From Chloroflexota bacterium (GTDB taxonomy: Bacteria > Chloroflexota > Dormibacteria > Aeolococcales > Aeolococcaceae), in the NCBI GenBank assembly GCA_003491925.1, contig DNAU01000148.1:1-13248 (forward strand): DNA of 13,248 nucleotides, read 5' to 3'. The translations under genes were made by a program, and so were the position numbers. Each line of letters begins with the position of its first letter. Position 1 is the stretch's first letter. A model generated the notes under the pieces. That model was not told the DNA's origin, searched no databases, and saw nothing but the letters and a program-made list of their open reading frames with translations. Below, piece after piece: positions 1-6,429 of this stretch.

Positions 1-1116
1 GAGCCTCTCCCCGCCCCCGAGCCGCCCGTGGCGGCGCCTCCGCCCGCGGCCCCCACCGGGGTCGCCGGGTCGGAGGAGCAGGCCCCCGAAGAGCCGATCA
101 TCCCCTCCTCGGTTCCCGTCTTTCAGCTCGACACCACGGCCTTCGAGGCCCCCGCCGCGGCGGCGCCCCAGGCGGCCTGGCCGGGGGTCCCCACCCTCCC
201 CGCGCCGGCACCCGCGGTTCCCGCGCCGCCCGTGCCCGCCGAGCCGGATGCCGAGCCGATCGCACCGGTGCGACCCCGGTTGCCGCGGCGCCACCCGGGT
301 GGCAACGCCGAGCTCGTGGTCGTCTTCTCGGGGAAGGGTGGGGTCGGCAAGTCGCTCATCGCCACCAACCTCGCGGTGGCCCTGGCCTCCGACGGAGAGA
401 GGGTGGCCCTGGTCGACCTCGACCTCCAGTTCGGTGACGTTGCCGTCATGCTCCACGTCGAGAGTCATCCGACGGCCATCGATGCCCTGGCCCAGCAGGG
501 GGATCAGATCGACAGCGAGTTCATCGAGGAGGTGATGGCCACCGGCCCCGAGGGGGTGCGCGCCCTGCTTGCGCCCACGAGCCCGGAGTTCGCCGATCTC
601 GTCAACACCGCCAACCTGAGGGCGATCCTGCGCGAGCTGGCCAAGGGCTATGACCACATCGTGGTGGACACGCCGTCCCACCTGGAGGAGCGGAACCTGG
701 AGGCCATCGAGATGGCCGACCAGATCATCGTGGTCACCAGCTTCACCTTCCCCGCCATCAAGGACACCAAGGTCACCCTCAAGCTGCTCCAGTCGCTCGG
801 CGTCGACCGCGAGAAGATCTCCGTCGTCCTCAACCAGACCCGGGCCAAGGTCACCTTCCAGCGTGCCGAGGTCGAGGAGAGCCTCCGGTTCCGGGTGGCC
901 GCGGTGCTTCCCTTCGAACCCCGGATCGATGACTGCATCGACAACGGGCGCCAGATCGTCACGGCGGAGCCGAAGGCTGAGTTCAGCAAGCAGTTCCGGG
1001 CGCTAGTGGATCTGATCGCCGGCAACGAGGGTCGCCCGGAGGCCAAGGAGGCCAAGGAGGCCGAGCGTCCCCGCCCTCGGACCAACCGCCGGCGCTTCTC
1101 GGTCGGGCGCGGCTGA
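1..1116 (+). CDS. CpaE/TadZ-like MinD-family ATPase, 5'-partial
   Basis: This is a P-loop ATPase of the MinD/ParA superfamily, closest in style to CpaE/TadZ, which localise Tad/Flp pilus assembly in the cell. The first in-frame start is a GTG at position 28, but the frame is open back to base 1 and already reads Pro/Ala-rich sequence, so the gene probably begins outside the window. Numbered from that GTG, residues 1-90 are a Pro/Ala-rich linker. The deviant Walker A is KGGVGKS (103-109), the Walker A' is VDLDLQFGD (D130, D132), and the switch region is VVDTPSHL. The C-terminus is basic (RRRFSVGRG). The next gene starts 13 nt later and is a paralogue, so the two are probably cotranscribed. Both paralogues in the window carry an N-terminal receiver domain; here any such domain would lie upstream of the window. 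The family call is firm; the link to a pilus is inferred, because no other tad gene is visible. Confidence 0.85.
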   Translation, partial: EPLPAPEPPVAAPPPAAPTGVAGSEEQAPEEPIIPSSVPVFQLDTTAFEAPAAAAPQAAWPGVPTLPAPAPAVPAPPVPAEPDAEPIAPVRPRLPRRHPGGNAELVVVFSGKGGVGKSLIATNLAVALASDGERVALVDLDLQFGDVAVMLHVESHPTAIDALAQQGDQIDSEFIEEVMATGPEGVRALLAPTSPEFADLVNTANLRAILRELAKGYDHIVVDTPSHLEERNLEAIEMADQIIVVTSFTFPAIKDTKVTLKLLQSLGVDREKISVVLNQTRAKVTFQRAEVEESLRFRVAAVLPFEPRIDDCIDNGRQIVTAEPKAEFSKQFRALVDLIAGNEGRPEAKEAKEAERPRPRTNRRRFSVGRG

Positions 1117-1129
1117 GCATGGCTCGGCC

Positions 1130-2362
1130 GTGATCCGCGTGCTGCTCGCCGACGAGTCGGCACGGATCATCGAGAACGTGACCCGGCGTCTGAGCCAGGA
1201 AGGTGACCTAGTGGTGTGTGCCGTGGCTCAGGACGGCGACACCGCGCTCCAGGAGGCACTGCGCACCCGCCCGGACGTGGCCGTGGTGGACGCGGGGCTT
1301 CCCGGCATGGACGGCATCCAGACGACCGAGATGCTGGTGCAGTACCTGCCCGGGACCGGCGTGATCCTGCTCTCCCTGGACGTCGAGAACGAGGCCTTCC
1401 GCCGGGCCATGCTGGCCGGGGCGCGCGAGTTCCTCCAGAAGCCTTTCGGTGGCGACGAGCTGGTATCGGCCATCCGCCGCGTCCATGCCTTCCTGCTGCG
1501 CAAGGCGACGCCCACCGCGACCTCGGCCACCGGGGCCACCGCGGCCACGCCCTCCAGCGAGGGGAGGCTCTTCACCGTGGTCGGCGCCAAGGGCGGGGTC
1601 GGGAAGTCGGTGATCGCCGTCAATTGCGCGGTGGCGCTGGCCCGCTCCCACCGGGTGGCGCTGGTCGACGGCTCGCTCCAGTTCGGGGACATCGGCGTGC
1701 TGCTCGACGTGAGCCCCGAGCGCACCATCTCCGACCTCGCCGCGAACAACGCGGTGGCCGACCGCGACGTGATCGCGGAGGTCATGATCGACGGCCCCGG
1801 TGGGGTCCGGGTCCTGGCCGCCCCCTCCAGCCCCGAGCTGGCCGACTACGTCACGACCCAGCATCTCCGGGCGCTCATCGACGAGCTCCGGCACACCTAC
1901 GACTGCATCGTGGTCGACACCGCCCCCCACCTCAGCGAGATCAGCCTGGACCTGGTCGAGATGGCGGACAAGGTGGTGCTGGTGACCGACCTGAGTGCGA
2001 CCGCGGTGAAGAACGCGCGGCTGCTCCAGACGGTGATGGGGGTGCTCAAGGTCGACTCGAGCCGCTTCATGCTGGTGATCAACCACCGGGAGGCGGCCGG
2101 GGAGCTGGCCCGGGCCTATGCGGAGGAGCTCCTCAAGACGGCGGCGACCGTGGAGATCCCCTACGACCCGGGGGTCGTGGCCACCTCCATCGGCCGGGGA
2201 GTGCCCTTCGCCCTCGCCCAACCGCAGAGCTCGGTGGCGATGGCGGTCACCGCCCTCGCGGAGATCCTGGCGCCGTCGGTGGGGGTCCACCGGCCGGCGG
2301 AGCCGGCTCCGCCCGGACCCGAGCCCGCCCCGCGCAGGCGCCGGCGACTCCTGACCCGGTGA
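1130..2362 (+). CDS. CheY-like receiver fused to CpaE/TadZ-type ATPase, atypical Walker A'
   Basis: This 410-aa protein joins a response-regulator receiver domain to a MinD/ParA-type ATPase. Receiver residues 1-125 keep the acidic pair D8/E9, phosphoacceptor D54 (VVDAGLPGMDG), S82 and K104, so it could be phosphorylated. An Ala/Thr-rich linker (about 126-145) leads to the ATPase, with signature Walker A KGGVGKS at 154-160 and the switch region VVDTAPHL. The Walker A' region reads VDGSLQFGD: D180 is kept, but the second Asp, which is needed for hydrolysis in ParA/Soj proteins, is Ser182. ATP turnover may therefore be reduced. The tail is basic (RRRRRLLTR). The GTG start is fixed by the receiver beginning MIRVLLADE; no strong ribosome binding site is seen, so translation may be coupled to the gene 13 nt upstream. 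A role in Tad-type pilus positioning is inferred from the family. Confidence 0.9.
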   Translation: MIRVLLADESARIIENVTRRLSQEGDLVVCAVAQDGDTALQEALRTRPDVAVVDAGLPGMDGIQTTEMLVQYLPGTGVILLSLDVENEAFRRAMLAGAREFLQKPFGGDELVSAIRRVHAFLLRKATPTATSATGATAATPSSEGRLFTVVGAKGGVGKSVIAVNCAVALARSHRVALVDGSLQFGDIGVLLDVSPERTISDLAANNAVADRDVIAEVMIDGPGGVRVLAAPSSPELADYVTTQHLRALIDELRHTYDCIVVDTAPHLSEISLDLVEMADKVVLVTDLSATAVKNARLLQTVMGVLKVDSSRFMLVINHREAAGELARAYAEELLKTAATVEIPYDPGVVATSIGRGVPFALAQPQSSVAMAVTALAEILAPSVGVHRPAEPAPPGPEPAPRRRRRLLTR

Positions 2363-2389
2363 CCCCGGCGAGCTGAGCCCTCGTCCACA

Positions 2390-3622
2390 CTAGCGGCCGA
2401 AGAGGCCGCGACGACGCTTCTTGTCCCCACCCGCCAGGGCCGCCTGCTCCTGGGGGACCAGCTTGGACACGAGCTCTCGGATGGCCCGGCTGATCTCCGC
2501 CTCCGGCTGGGTCTCGACGAATGGCTTGCCCTGGTTCCAGGCGTCGGCGACCGCCCGCGGATCGTGCGGGATCTGAACCGTCACCGGCACCCGGAGGTAC
2601 TGCTCGGTGGCCTCCTTGTTGAAGTCGGAGTAGCTGTCGATGCGATTGACCACCAGCAGCACCCGCTCGGGGTCGATGTTCAGCGACTCCAGCACCCCCA
2701 GGGTGAGCCGGGCGTTCTTAACGCTCGGGATGGTGAGCCCGGTGACCACCAGGATCCGGCTGGCGATCTCCATCACCTGGAGGATCGCCTCGCCCAGATG
2801 GCTGGAGGCGTCCACGACGACGAAGTCGCAGAGCTTGCGCAGCTCGGTGAAGACGGTCCGGACGTGGTCGGGGGTCACCAGGTCGGCCAGCTCCGGCTTG
2901 ATGGGGGCCAGCAGCACCCGAATCCCAGCAGGCCCGGTCGCGAGCACGTCGTCGAGGACCTCCGCGTCCAGGTGGTCCTGGGCATCGACGATGTCGGTGA
3001 TGCTGCGCGAGTGGTTGAGGTTCAGCATCACGCCGATGTCCCCGAACTGGAGGTCGAGGTCGACCAGGGCGACCCGGGCGTCCGTCTCCCGTGCCAGGGC
3101 GACCGCCAGGTTGGCCGCGATGATGGACTTGCCGACCCCGCCCTTGGCGGAGAAGACGACGAAGACCTCCCCGGGGCCCGACCGCCCGGTGCCGGCCGCC
3201 GGCGCAGCCTCGGTCGCCCGGGTGAGGAAGGTCCCCTTCTTCTGCTCGACGATGTACACGCGCCGGATCGCGGCCACCAGCTCGTCGTGGCTGAAGGGCT
3301 TGATCAGGAACTCCCGGGCTCCCGCCTGCATGGCCCGGCGGAGGTAGTCCCGCTCGCCCTGCACGGACATGATGATCACCGGGCTGGAGGGCAGATCCTG
3401 GGTGAGCTGCTCGGTGAGCTGGATGCCGTCCATCACCGGCATGTTGACGTCGGTGAGGACGATGTCCGGATGGAGCCGCTGGGCCTCCTCCACCCCCTCC
3501 TTGCCGTCCCCCGCCGTACCCACCACCTGGATGTCATCCTCGAAGCTGAGGAGCTTGCGCAGGTTCTCCCGCGTCGACTGGATGTCGTCGACGATGAGCA
3601 GGCGGATCGGCTGGTCGGCCAA
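2390..3622 (-). CDS. CheY-like receiver fused to CpaE/TadZ-type ATPase
   Basis: This 410-aa protein has a full receiver domain (about 1-125: D12, D13, phosphoacceptor D58 in LTDVNMPVMDG, S86, K108). A linker follows, then a MinD/ParA-type ATPase with Walker A KGGVGKS (160-166), intact Walker A' VDLDLQFGD (D188, D190) and switch region VVDASSHL. The C-terminus KKRRRGLFGR resembles the amphipathic membrane-targeting end of MinD. The start is a TTG, chosen because the receiver begins MADQPIRLLIVDD directly there. It lies 6 nt after the rplA stop with only a weak ribosome binding site, so it is probably cotranscribed and translationally coupled with the ribosomal genes. That position is normally held by rplJ. 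The likely role is localisation or control of a Tad/Flp-type surface machine under a two-component signal. The family is certain; the target is inferred. Confidence 0.9.
   Translation of the reverse strand: MADQPIRLLIVDDIQSTRENLRKLLSFEDDIQVVGTAGDGKEGVEEAQRLHPDIVLTDVNMPVMDGIQLTEQLTQDLPSSPVIIMSVQGERDYLRRAMQAGAREFLIKPFSHDELVAAIRRVYIVEQKKGTFLTRATEAAPAAGTGRSGPGEVFVVFSAKGGVGKSIIAANLAVALARETDARVALVDLDLQFGDIGVMLNLNHSRSITDIVDAQDHLDAEVLDDVLATGPAGIRVLLAPIKPELADLVTPDHVRTVFTELRKLCDFVVVDASSHLGEAILQVMEIASRILVVTGLTIPSVKNARLTLGVLESLNIDPERVLLVVNRIDSYSDFNKEATEQYLRVPVTVQIPHDPRAVADAWNQGKPFVETQPEAEISRAIRELVSKLVPQEQAALAGGDKKRRRGLFGR
2393..2409. terminator. possible hairpin terminator at convergent gene ends
   Basis: A perfect 6-bp GC stem (GCGGCC / GGCCGC) with a 5-nt loop sits at the junction of the two convergent ATPase genes, 30 nt past the stop of the plus-strand gene. 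It overlaps the last codons of the minus-strand gene. Neither side carries a proper T-run, so its role as a terminator is uncertain. It may be only the by-product of coding Arg-Gly-Leu-Phe-Gly-Arg. Confidence 0.3.
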
Positions 3623-3628
3623 GGGGAG

Positions 3629-4339
3629 CTACGCCACCTGGAGCTTCGACGCCTGTCCGGGGTCGACCTTCACGCCTGGACCGTGAGTGGTGCAGAGGGT
3701 CACCGTCTTCACGAAGCTGCCCTTGGCGGCCTGGGGCTTGGCGCGGACCACCGCCTCCATCAGCGCCGCGAAGTTGTCCCGAAGTTTGGCATCATCGAAC
3801 GAGGCCTTGCCGATCGGTGCGTGGACGTTGCCAAGCCGGTCGTTGCGCACCTCGATGCGGCCTCCCTGGACCTCGTGGATGGCCTTGGCGATGTCGAACG
3901 TGACCGTGCCCGCCTTGGGGTTGGGCATCAGCCCGCGCGGGCCGAGGAGCCGGCCGATGCGCCCCACCAGCCCCATCGCATCGGGGGTGGCCAGGGCGAC
4001 GTCGAAGTCGATCTGCCCGGCCTGGACCTGCTTGACGAGGTCCTCGCCGCCGACCAGGTCGGCGCCGGCGTCCATCGCCTCGCGGGCCTTCTCGCCGGTG
4101 GCGAAGACGGCGATCCGCCGCGACCTACCGGTGCCGTGGGGCAGCACCACGGTGGTGCGCACGGTCTGATCGGCGTGGCGGGGATCGATGCCAAGGCGGA
4201 GGTGAGCCTCGACGGTCGAGTCGAACCGCCCGCTGGCGGTGTCCCGCACCAGCTCCACCGCCTCCAGGGGCGCGTACAGGCGACCCTTCTCGACCTTCTC
4301 CAAGGCCGCTCGATAGTTCTTCCCGTGCTTCTGGGACAT
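3629..4339 (-). CDS. rplA: 50S ribosomal protein L1
   Basis: This encodes the large-subunit protein that forms the L1 stalk, which helps release deacylated tRNA from the E site; in many bacteria it also represses its own mRNA. The protein is 236 aa, normal for the family. It starts MSQKHGKNYRAALEKV and carries the L1 signature region GRIGRLLGPRGLMPNPKAGT. The frame stays open upstream to 4381, but the ATG at 4339 is preceded by AGGAGA 5 nt away and matches the usual L1 N-terminus, so it is preferred. It follows rplK after 83 nt, and that gap holds a hairpin resembling the L1 rRNA site. The gene downstream is a CheY-ATPase fusion rather than rplJ. Confidence 0.97.
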   Translation of the reverse strand: MSQKHGKNYRAALEKVEKGRLYAPLEAVELVRDTASGRFDSTVEAHLRLGIDPRHADQTVRTTVVLPHGTGRSRRIAVFATGEKAREAMDAGADLVGGEDLVKQVQAGQIDFDVALATPDAMGLVGRIGRLLGPRGLMPNPKAGTVTFDIAKAIHEVQGGRIEVRNDRLGNVHAPIGKASFDDAKLRDNFAALMEAVVRAKPQAAKGSFVKTVTLCTTHGPGVKVDPGQASKLQVA

Positions 4340-4350
4340 CGTCTTCTCCT

Positions 4351-4381
4351 GTGGTGCTGGCGGGCGGTGACGCCCTCCCAC
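4351..4381 (-). promoter_or_regulatory. candidate L1 autoregulatory mRNA element before rplA
   Basis: Read on the minus strand, this stretch begins GTGGGAG and ends CCAC. The outer arms GTGG (4381-4378) and CCAC (4354-4351) can pair. An inner 5-bp stem, GGGCG / CGCCC, closes a 4-nt loop. The asymmetric internal loop between them and the GUGGGAG...CCAC pattern resemble the L1-binding arm of 23S rRNA. The 3' arm directly abuts the rplA ribosome binding site AGGAGA (4350-4345), so bound L1 could block initiation. L1 feedback through rRNA mimicry is established elsewhere; for this site it is inferred from sequence pattern only. Confidence 0.6.
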
Positions 4382-4422
4382 TCAAATGGCGGTCGGCTGC
4401 GCTGCGGCTCCCCAGGGGGCGT

Positions 4423-4851
4423 TCATGGCTCGACGGTCAGTCCCATCGAGCGGGCGGTGCCCTCGATGGTGCGCATCGCCTGGTCGACGTCGAAGGCGTT
4501 GAGATCGGTGAGCTTGAGCTCGGCGATCTCCCGGACCTGGGCGGCGGTGACCGTCCCCACCTTGTCCACGTTGGGCCGCGCCGACCCCTTCTCGACCCCG
4601 GCCGCCTTCTTCAGAAGGTCGTAGGCCGGGGGGGTCTTGGTCACGAAGCTGAAGCTGCGGTCCTCGTAGACGGTGATCTCCGCCGGGATGACCATGCCGG
4701 CCTGGGCGGCGGTTCGCTCGTTGTAGGTCCTGCAGAACTCCATGATGTTCAGCCCGTGGGGTCCGAGCGCCGTCCCCACCGGGGGTGCGGGGGTGGCCTT
4801 GCCGGCCTGGATCTGGAGGCGGATGACGGTCTTGACCTTCTTCTTGCCCAT
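4423..4851 (-). CDS. rplK: 50S ribosomal protein L11
   Basis: L11 binds 23S rRNA at the GTPase-associated centre and forms the base of the L7/L12 stalk. The protein is 142 aa, the usual length. It has the proline-rich N-terminal domain ([20 protein letters not shown]) and the RNA-binding C-terminal domain, including the stretch around [17 protein letters not shown] and the end [23 protein letters not shown]. The ATG has a GGAG motif a few bases upstream. It follows nusG after 11 nt, with no room for a separate leader, which fits regulation acting further down before rplA. Confidence 0.98.
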   Translation of the reverse strand: MGKKKVKTVIRLQIQAGKATPAPPVGTALGPHGLNIMEFCRTYNERTAAQAGMVIPAEITVYEDRSFSFVTKTPPAYDLLKKAAGVEKGSARPNVDKVGTVTAAQVREIAELKLTDLNAFDVDQAMRTIEGTARSMGLTVEP

Positions 4852-4862
4852 TCTCTCCGTCC

Positions 4863-5429
4863 CTAGCGAAGCCGCTCGACCTGGAGCAGGTCGAGCTCCA
4901 CCGGCGTCTCCCGGCCGAACATGTTGACCAGCACCTTGAGCTTGCCCTTCTCGGCGTTGATCTCGGTGACCTTGCCGTGGAAGTCGGTGAAGGGCCCGTC
5001 GACCACCCGCACGCTCTCATCGACCTGGTACTCGACCGAGACCTTGGTGGGGGCCTCGGCCTTGACCTGGCGCTGGATGCCCCGGATCTCGCTCTCGGCG
5101 AGCGGCACCGGCTTGTTCCCCGATCCGACGAAGGAGGTCACCCCCGGGGTGTTGCGCACCACGTACCAGGACTCGTCGGACATGATCATGTTGACCAGGA
5201 TGTAGCCGGGGTAGATCCGCTTGGAGACCCTCCGGCGCTGGCCGTCCTTGATCTCCATCACCTCCTCGGTGGGGACCAGGACCTCGAAGATCTTGTCGTG
5301 CATGTCCATCGACTCCACGCGCTTGAGGAGGTTGTTCTTGACCTTCTCCTCGTGCCCGGAGTAGGCGTGGATCACGTACCAGCGGGCGTCGTCGGTCTGG
5401 ACCGCGGTACCGGTGTCGCTCATGGTCAT
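4863..5429 (-). CDS. nusG: transcription termination/antitermination factor NusG
   Basis: NusG binds RNA polymerase and couples transcription to Rho or to the leading ribosome. This 188-aa product has an NGN domain (from about residue 17, [18 protein letters not shown], through [12 protein letters not shown] and [12 protein letters not shown]) and a C-terminal KOW domain ([18 protein letters not shown] to the end). The open frame reaches upstream to 5552, but that part is Arg/Pro-rich and overlaps secE out of frame, so it is not real. Two ATGs, at 5429 and 5423, are possible. The 5429 ATG is nearer the GAGGGAG that overlaps the secE stop, though the 14-nt spacing is long. The choice changes only two residues. 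Confidence 0.96.
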   Translation of the reverse strand: MTMSDTGTAVQTDDARWYVIHAYSGHEEKVKNNLLKRVESMDMHDKIFEVLVPTEEVMEIKDGQRRRVSKRIYPGYILVNMIMSDESWYVVRNTPGVTSFVGSGNKPVPLAESEIRGIQRQVKAEAPTKVSVEYQVDESVRVVDGPFTDFHGKVTEINAEKGKLKVLVNMFGRETPVELDLLQVERLR

Positions 5430-5448
5430 CTCAGTGATTGATTCTCCC

Positions 5449-5829
5449 TCAGCTCGACGCGCTCGCCGAGGCAGTCGCGCCCGAGCTGGCCGAGGCGCTG
5501 GAGCTCGGGGAGGCCGCGGCGCTGGGCGCCGGGGTGGCGGTGGTCGTCGCACCCGGGGTCGGGGTGGTGGTGGTCGTCGTCGTGGTGTTGGAGAGGCCGT
5601 AGATCGGCTTCACCGCGTACGACAGGCCGAGATCCGCCCCGCCGATCAGCGCGCTGAAGAGGATGACGGTCACCACCACCACGCCGGTCATCCGCCAGAG
5701 CTCGTCCCGGGTCGGCCAGACGACCTTGCGCAGCTCGTCCCAGACACCCCGGAAGTAGCCGAACCGGCGGCCTGAGCCGCGTCCACCGGTCGCTCCCTGG
5801 GTCAATCCCGGCCTGACTGGTCTGGCCAC
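5449..5829 (-). CDS. secE: preprotein translocase subunit SecE with Thr/Ser-rich C-terminal extension
   Basis: SecE clamps SecY in the membrane translocon. With the GTG start at 5829 the protein is 126 aa. It has a basic N-terminus, the conserved amphipathic segment WDELRKVVWPTRDEL (about 30-44), one membrane helix (about 48-73) and a short AVKPIYGL stretch. Unusually, 47 more residues follow (80-126), made almost wholly of Thr, Ser, Ala and Pro, including eight Thr in a row. Most SecE proteins end soon after the helix; by the usual N-in topology this tail would lie outside the membrane. The frame opens upstream to a TTG at 5901, but that lies inside the tRNA gene. The GTG at 5829 has GGAGG 12 nt upstream, and a TTG at 5805 is another candidate. 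The gene sits between tRNA-Trp and nusG, the classical place. Confidence 0.92.
   Translation of the reverse strand: MARPVRPGLTQGATGGRGSGRRFGYFRGVWDELRKVVWPTRDELWRMTGVVVVTVILFSALIGGADLGLSYAVKPIYGLSNTTTTTTTTPTPGATTTATPAPSAAASPSSSASASSGATASASASS
5563..5586 (-). repeat. ACC/ACG triplet run coding poly-Thr in secE
   Basis: Eight consecutive Thr codons of the secE tail form an ACC/ACG tract (ACC, three ACG, four ACC). A second, shorter Thr run follows a few codons later. Triplet runs of this kind may vary in copy number by replication slippage without breaking the frame. Confidence 0.6.
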
Positions 5830-5886
5830 GTCGTCTCTCGACCTCCAAGCTTCGGCCGGGCCTACCCGGTCGGCTCCGACCCGCGA

Positions 5887-5962
5887 TGGCAGGGGCGGCA
5901 AGATTCGAACTCGCGACCCTCGGTTTTGGAGACCGATGCTCTACCAACTGAGCTACGCCCCT
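5887..5962 (-). tRNA. tRNA-Trp (CCA anticodon)
   Basis: The minus strand folds into a full 76-nt cloverleaf. The acceptor is AGGGGCG paired with CGCCCCT, and the D arm is GCTC...GAGC. The anticodon stem is TCGGT/ACCGA around loop CTCCAAA, giving anticodon CCA. The T arm carries TTCGAAT, with stem GCGAG/CTTGC and one G-T pair. The discriminator is G, followed by a genome-encoded CCA end. It lies between rpmG and secE, an arrangement found in many bacteria, and is probably processed from the shared transcript. Confidence 0.97.
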
Positions 5963-6026
5963 GTGGCCGGTCAGCATAGCGGCCCGCGGGGCCCGCTTCC
6001 CACATTGCTCGCCTCTCCGCGCCGCG

Positions 6027-6194
6027 CTATTTGGTCTCGCGGTGCCGCGTGTGGGTGCGGCAGCGCGGGCAGAACTTGCGCAGCTCGATCCGGTCCGGAT
6101 CGTTGCGCTTGTTCTTGACGGTGGTGTAGTTCCTCTCCTTGCAGTCGGGACACTGCAGGGTGATGATCGAAGAACCGCCTTTGGCAGTAGCCAC
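6027..6194 (-). CDS. rpmG: 50S ribosomal protein L33, zinc-binding form
   Basis: This is a 55-aa ribosomal protein with the L33 core [21 protein letters not shown] and [16 protein letters not shown]. Both CxxC pairs (CPDC and CPRC) are present, so this is the C+ form expected to bind zinc. The GTG at 6194 gives the usual short N-terminus (MATAKGG...) and a weak GGGG motif lies upstream. The TTG at 6212 would add six residues that do not look like the family. It is the first gene of the minus-strand cluster, 64 nt ahead of tRNA-Trp. Confidence 0.95.
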   Translation of the reverse strand: MATAKGGSSIITLQCPDCKERNYTTVKNKRNDPDRIELRKFCPRCRTHTRHRETK

Positions 6195-6209
6195 GGTGAA
6201 GCCCCAACA

Positions 6210-6237
6210 CAAATAAGACCTAGCCGCGCTAGGTCAA
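6210..6237 (-). promoter_or_regulatory. candidate promoter of the rpmG-tRNA-secE-nusG cluster
   Basis: On the minus strand a good -35 box, TTGACC (6237-6232), is followed after 16 nt by TATTTG (6215-6210), a weak -10. It lies about 15 nt ahead of the rpmG GTG. The -35 match is convincing; the -10 is not, so the exact start is uncertain. Confidence 0.4.
6217..6235. promoter_or_regulatory. 19-bp perfect inverted repeat over rpmG promoter
   Basis: The arms GACCTAGC and GCTAGGTC are perfect inverted repeats around a 3-nt centre. The repeat overlaps the candidate -35 box and fills the spacer of the rpmG promoter. It could be a protein-binding operator or, if transcribed, a short hairpin. Confidence 0.45.
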
Positions 6238-6358
6238 GAGGCATGATACCACAGGCTCGGGCGGGGGCCAACGCGCGCCCAGGGGCCGGAGCCCCGAGCA
6301 CCGGCGCCGCCGGCCTCCGCCCCGCCGGCGTCCGCGGGCGGAGCGCGGACCGCTCCCC

Positions 6359-6372
6359 TGACCGGACGGTCA
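6359..6372. promoter_or_regulatory. perfect inverted repeat TGACCG-GA-CGGTCA
   Basis: This 14-bp palindrome (two 6-bp arms with a 2-bp centre) lies 26 bp upstream of the TTGACA of the marR promoter. A direct repeat of GGTCAC (6368-6373 and 6377-6382, 9-bp period) overlaps its right half. The form suits a dimeric regulator, for example of the TetR class, but the protein is unknown. Confidence 0.4.
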
Positions 6373-6398
6373 CCTGGGTCACAGCCCGAATTCCCGGC

Positions 6399-6429
6399 TT
6401 GACACGCTGAGCTTCACGTGCCACATACT
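6399..6429 (+). promoter_or_regulatory. candidate promoter of the marR efflux operon
   Basis: A consensus -35 box, TTGACA (6399-6404), is followed by CATACT (6424-6429), a 4/6 match to -10, with a 19-nt spacer that is longer than ideal. The region from 6420 to 6461 is clearly richer in A and T than the rest of the window. Long-spacer promoters are sometimes regulator-dependent. Confidence 0.5.

Noticed and set aside
2564..4624. 686-codon open frame on the plus strand opposite the third ATPase and rplA
   Set aside because: It is antisense to two clearly identified genes. Its product is a His/Asp/Gly/Leu-rich string typical of the complement of GC-biased codons, with no recognisable domain.
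5430..5552. Arg/Pro-rich N-terminal extension of nusG
   Set aside because: It overlaps the secE coding region in another frame, and NusG proteins start near the MSDTG stretch.
5830..5901. TTG start of secE at 5901
   Set aside because: It would place the start within the 3' end of the tRNA-Trp gene and add 24 residues lacking any SecE character; the GTG at 5829 is adequate.
6282..6295. GGGGC-CGGA-GCCCC hairpin in the divergent region
   Set aside because: Short GC stems are expected by chance in this very GC-rich stretch, and it lies upstream of both promoters rather than at a gene end.
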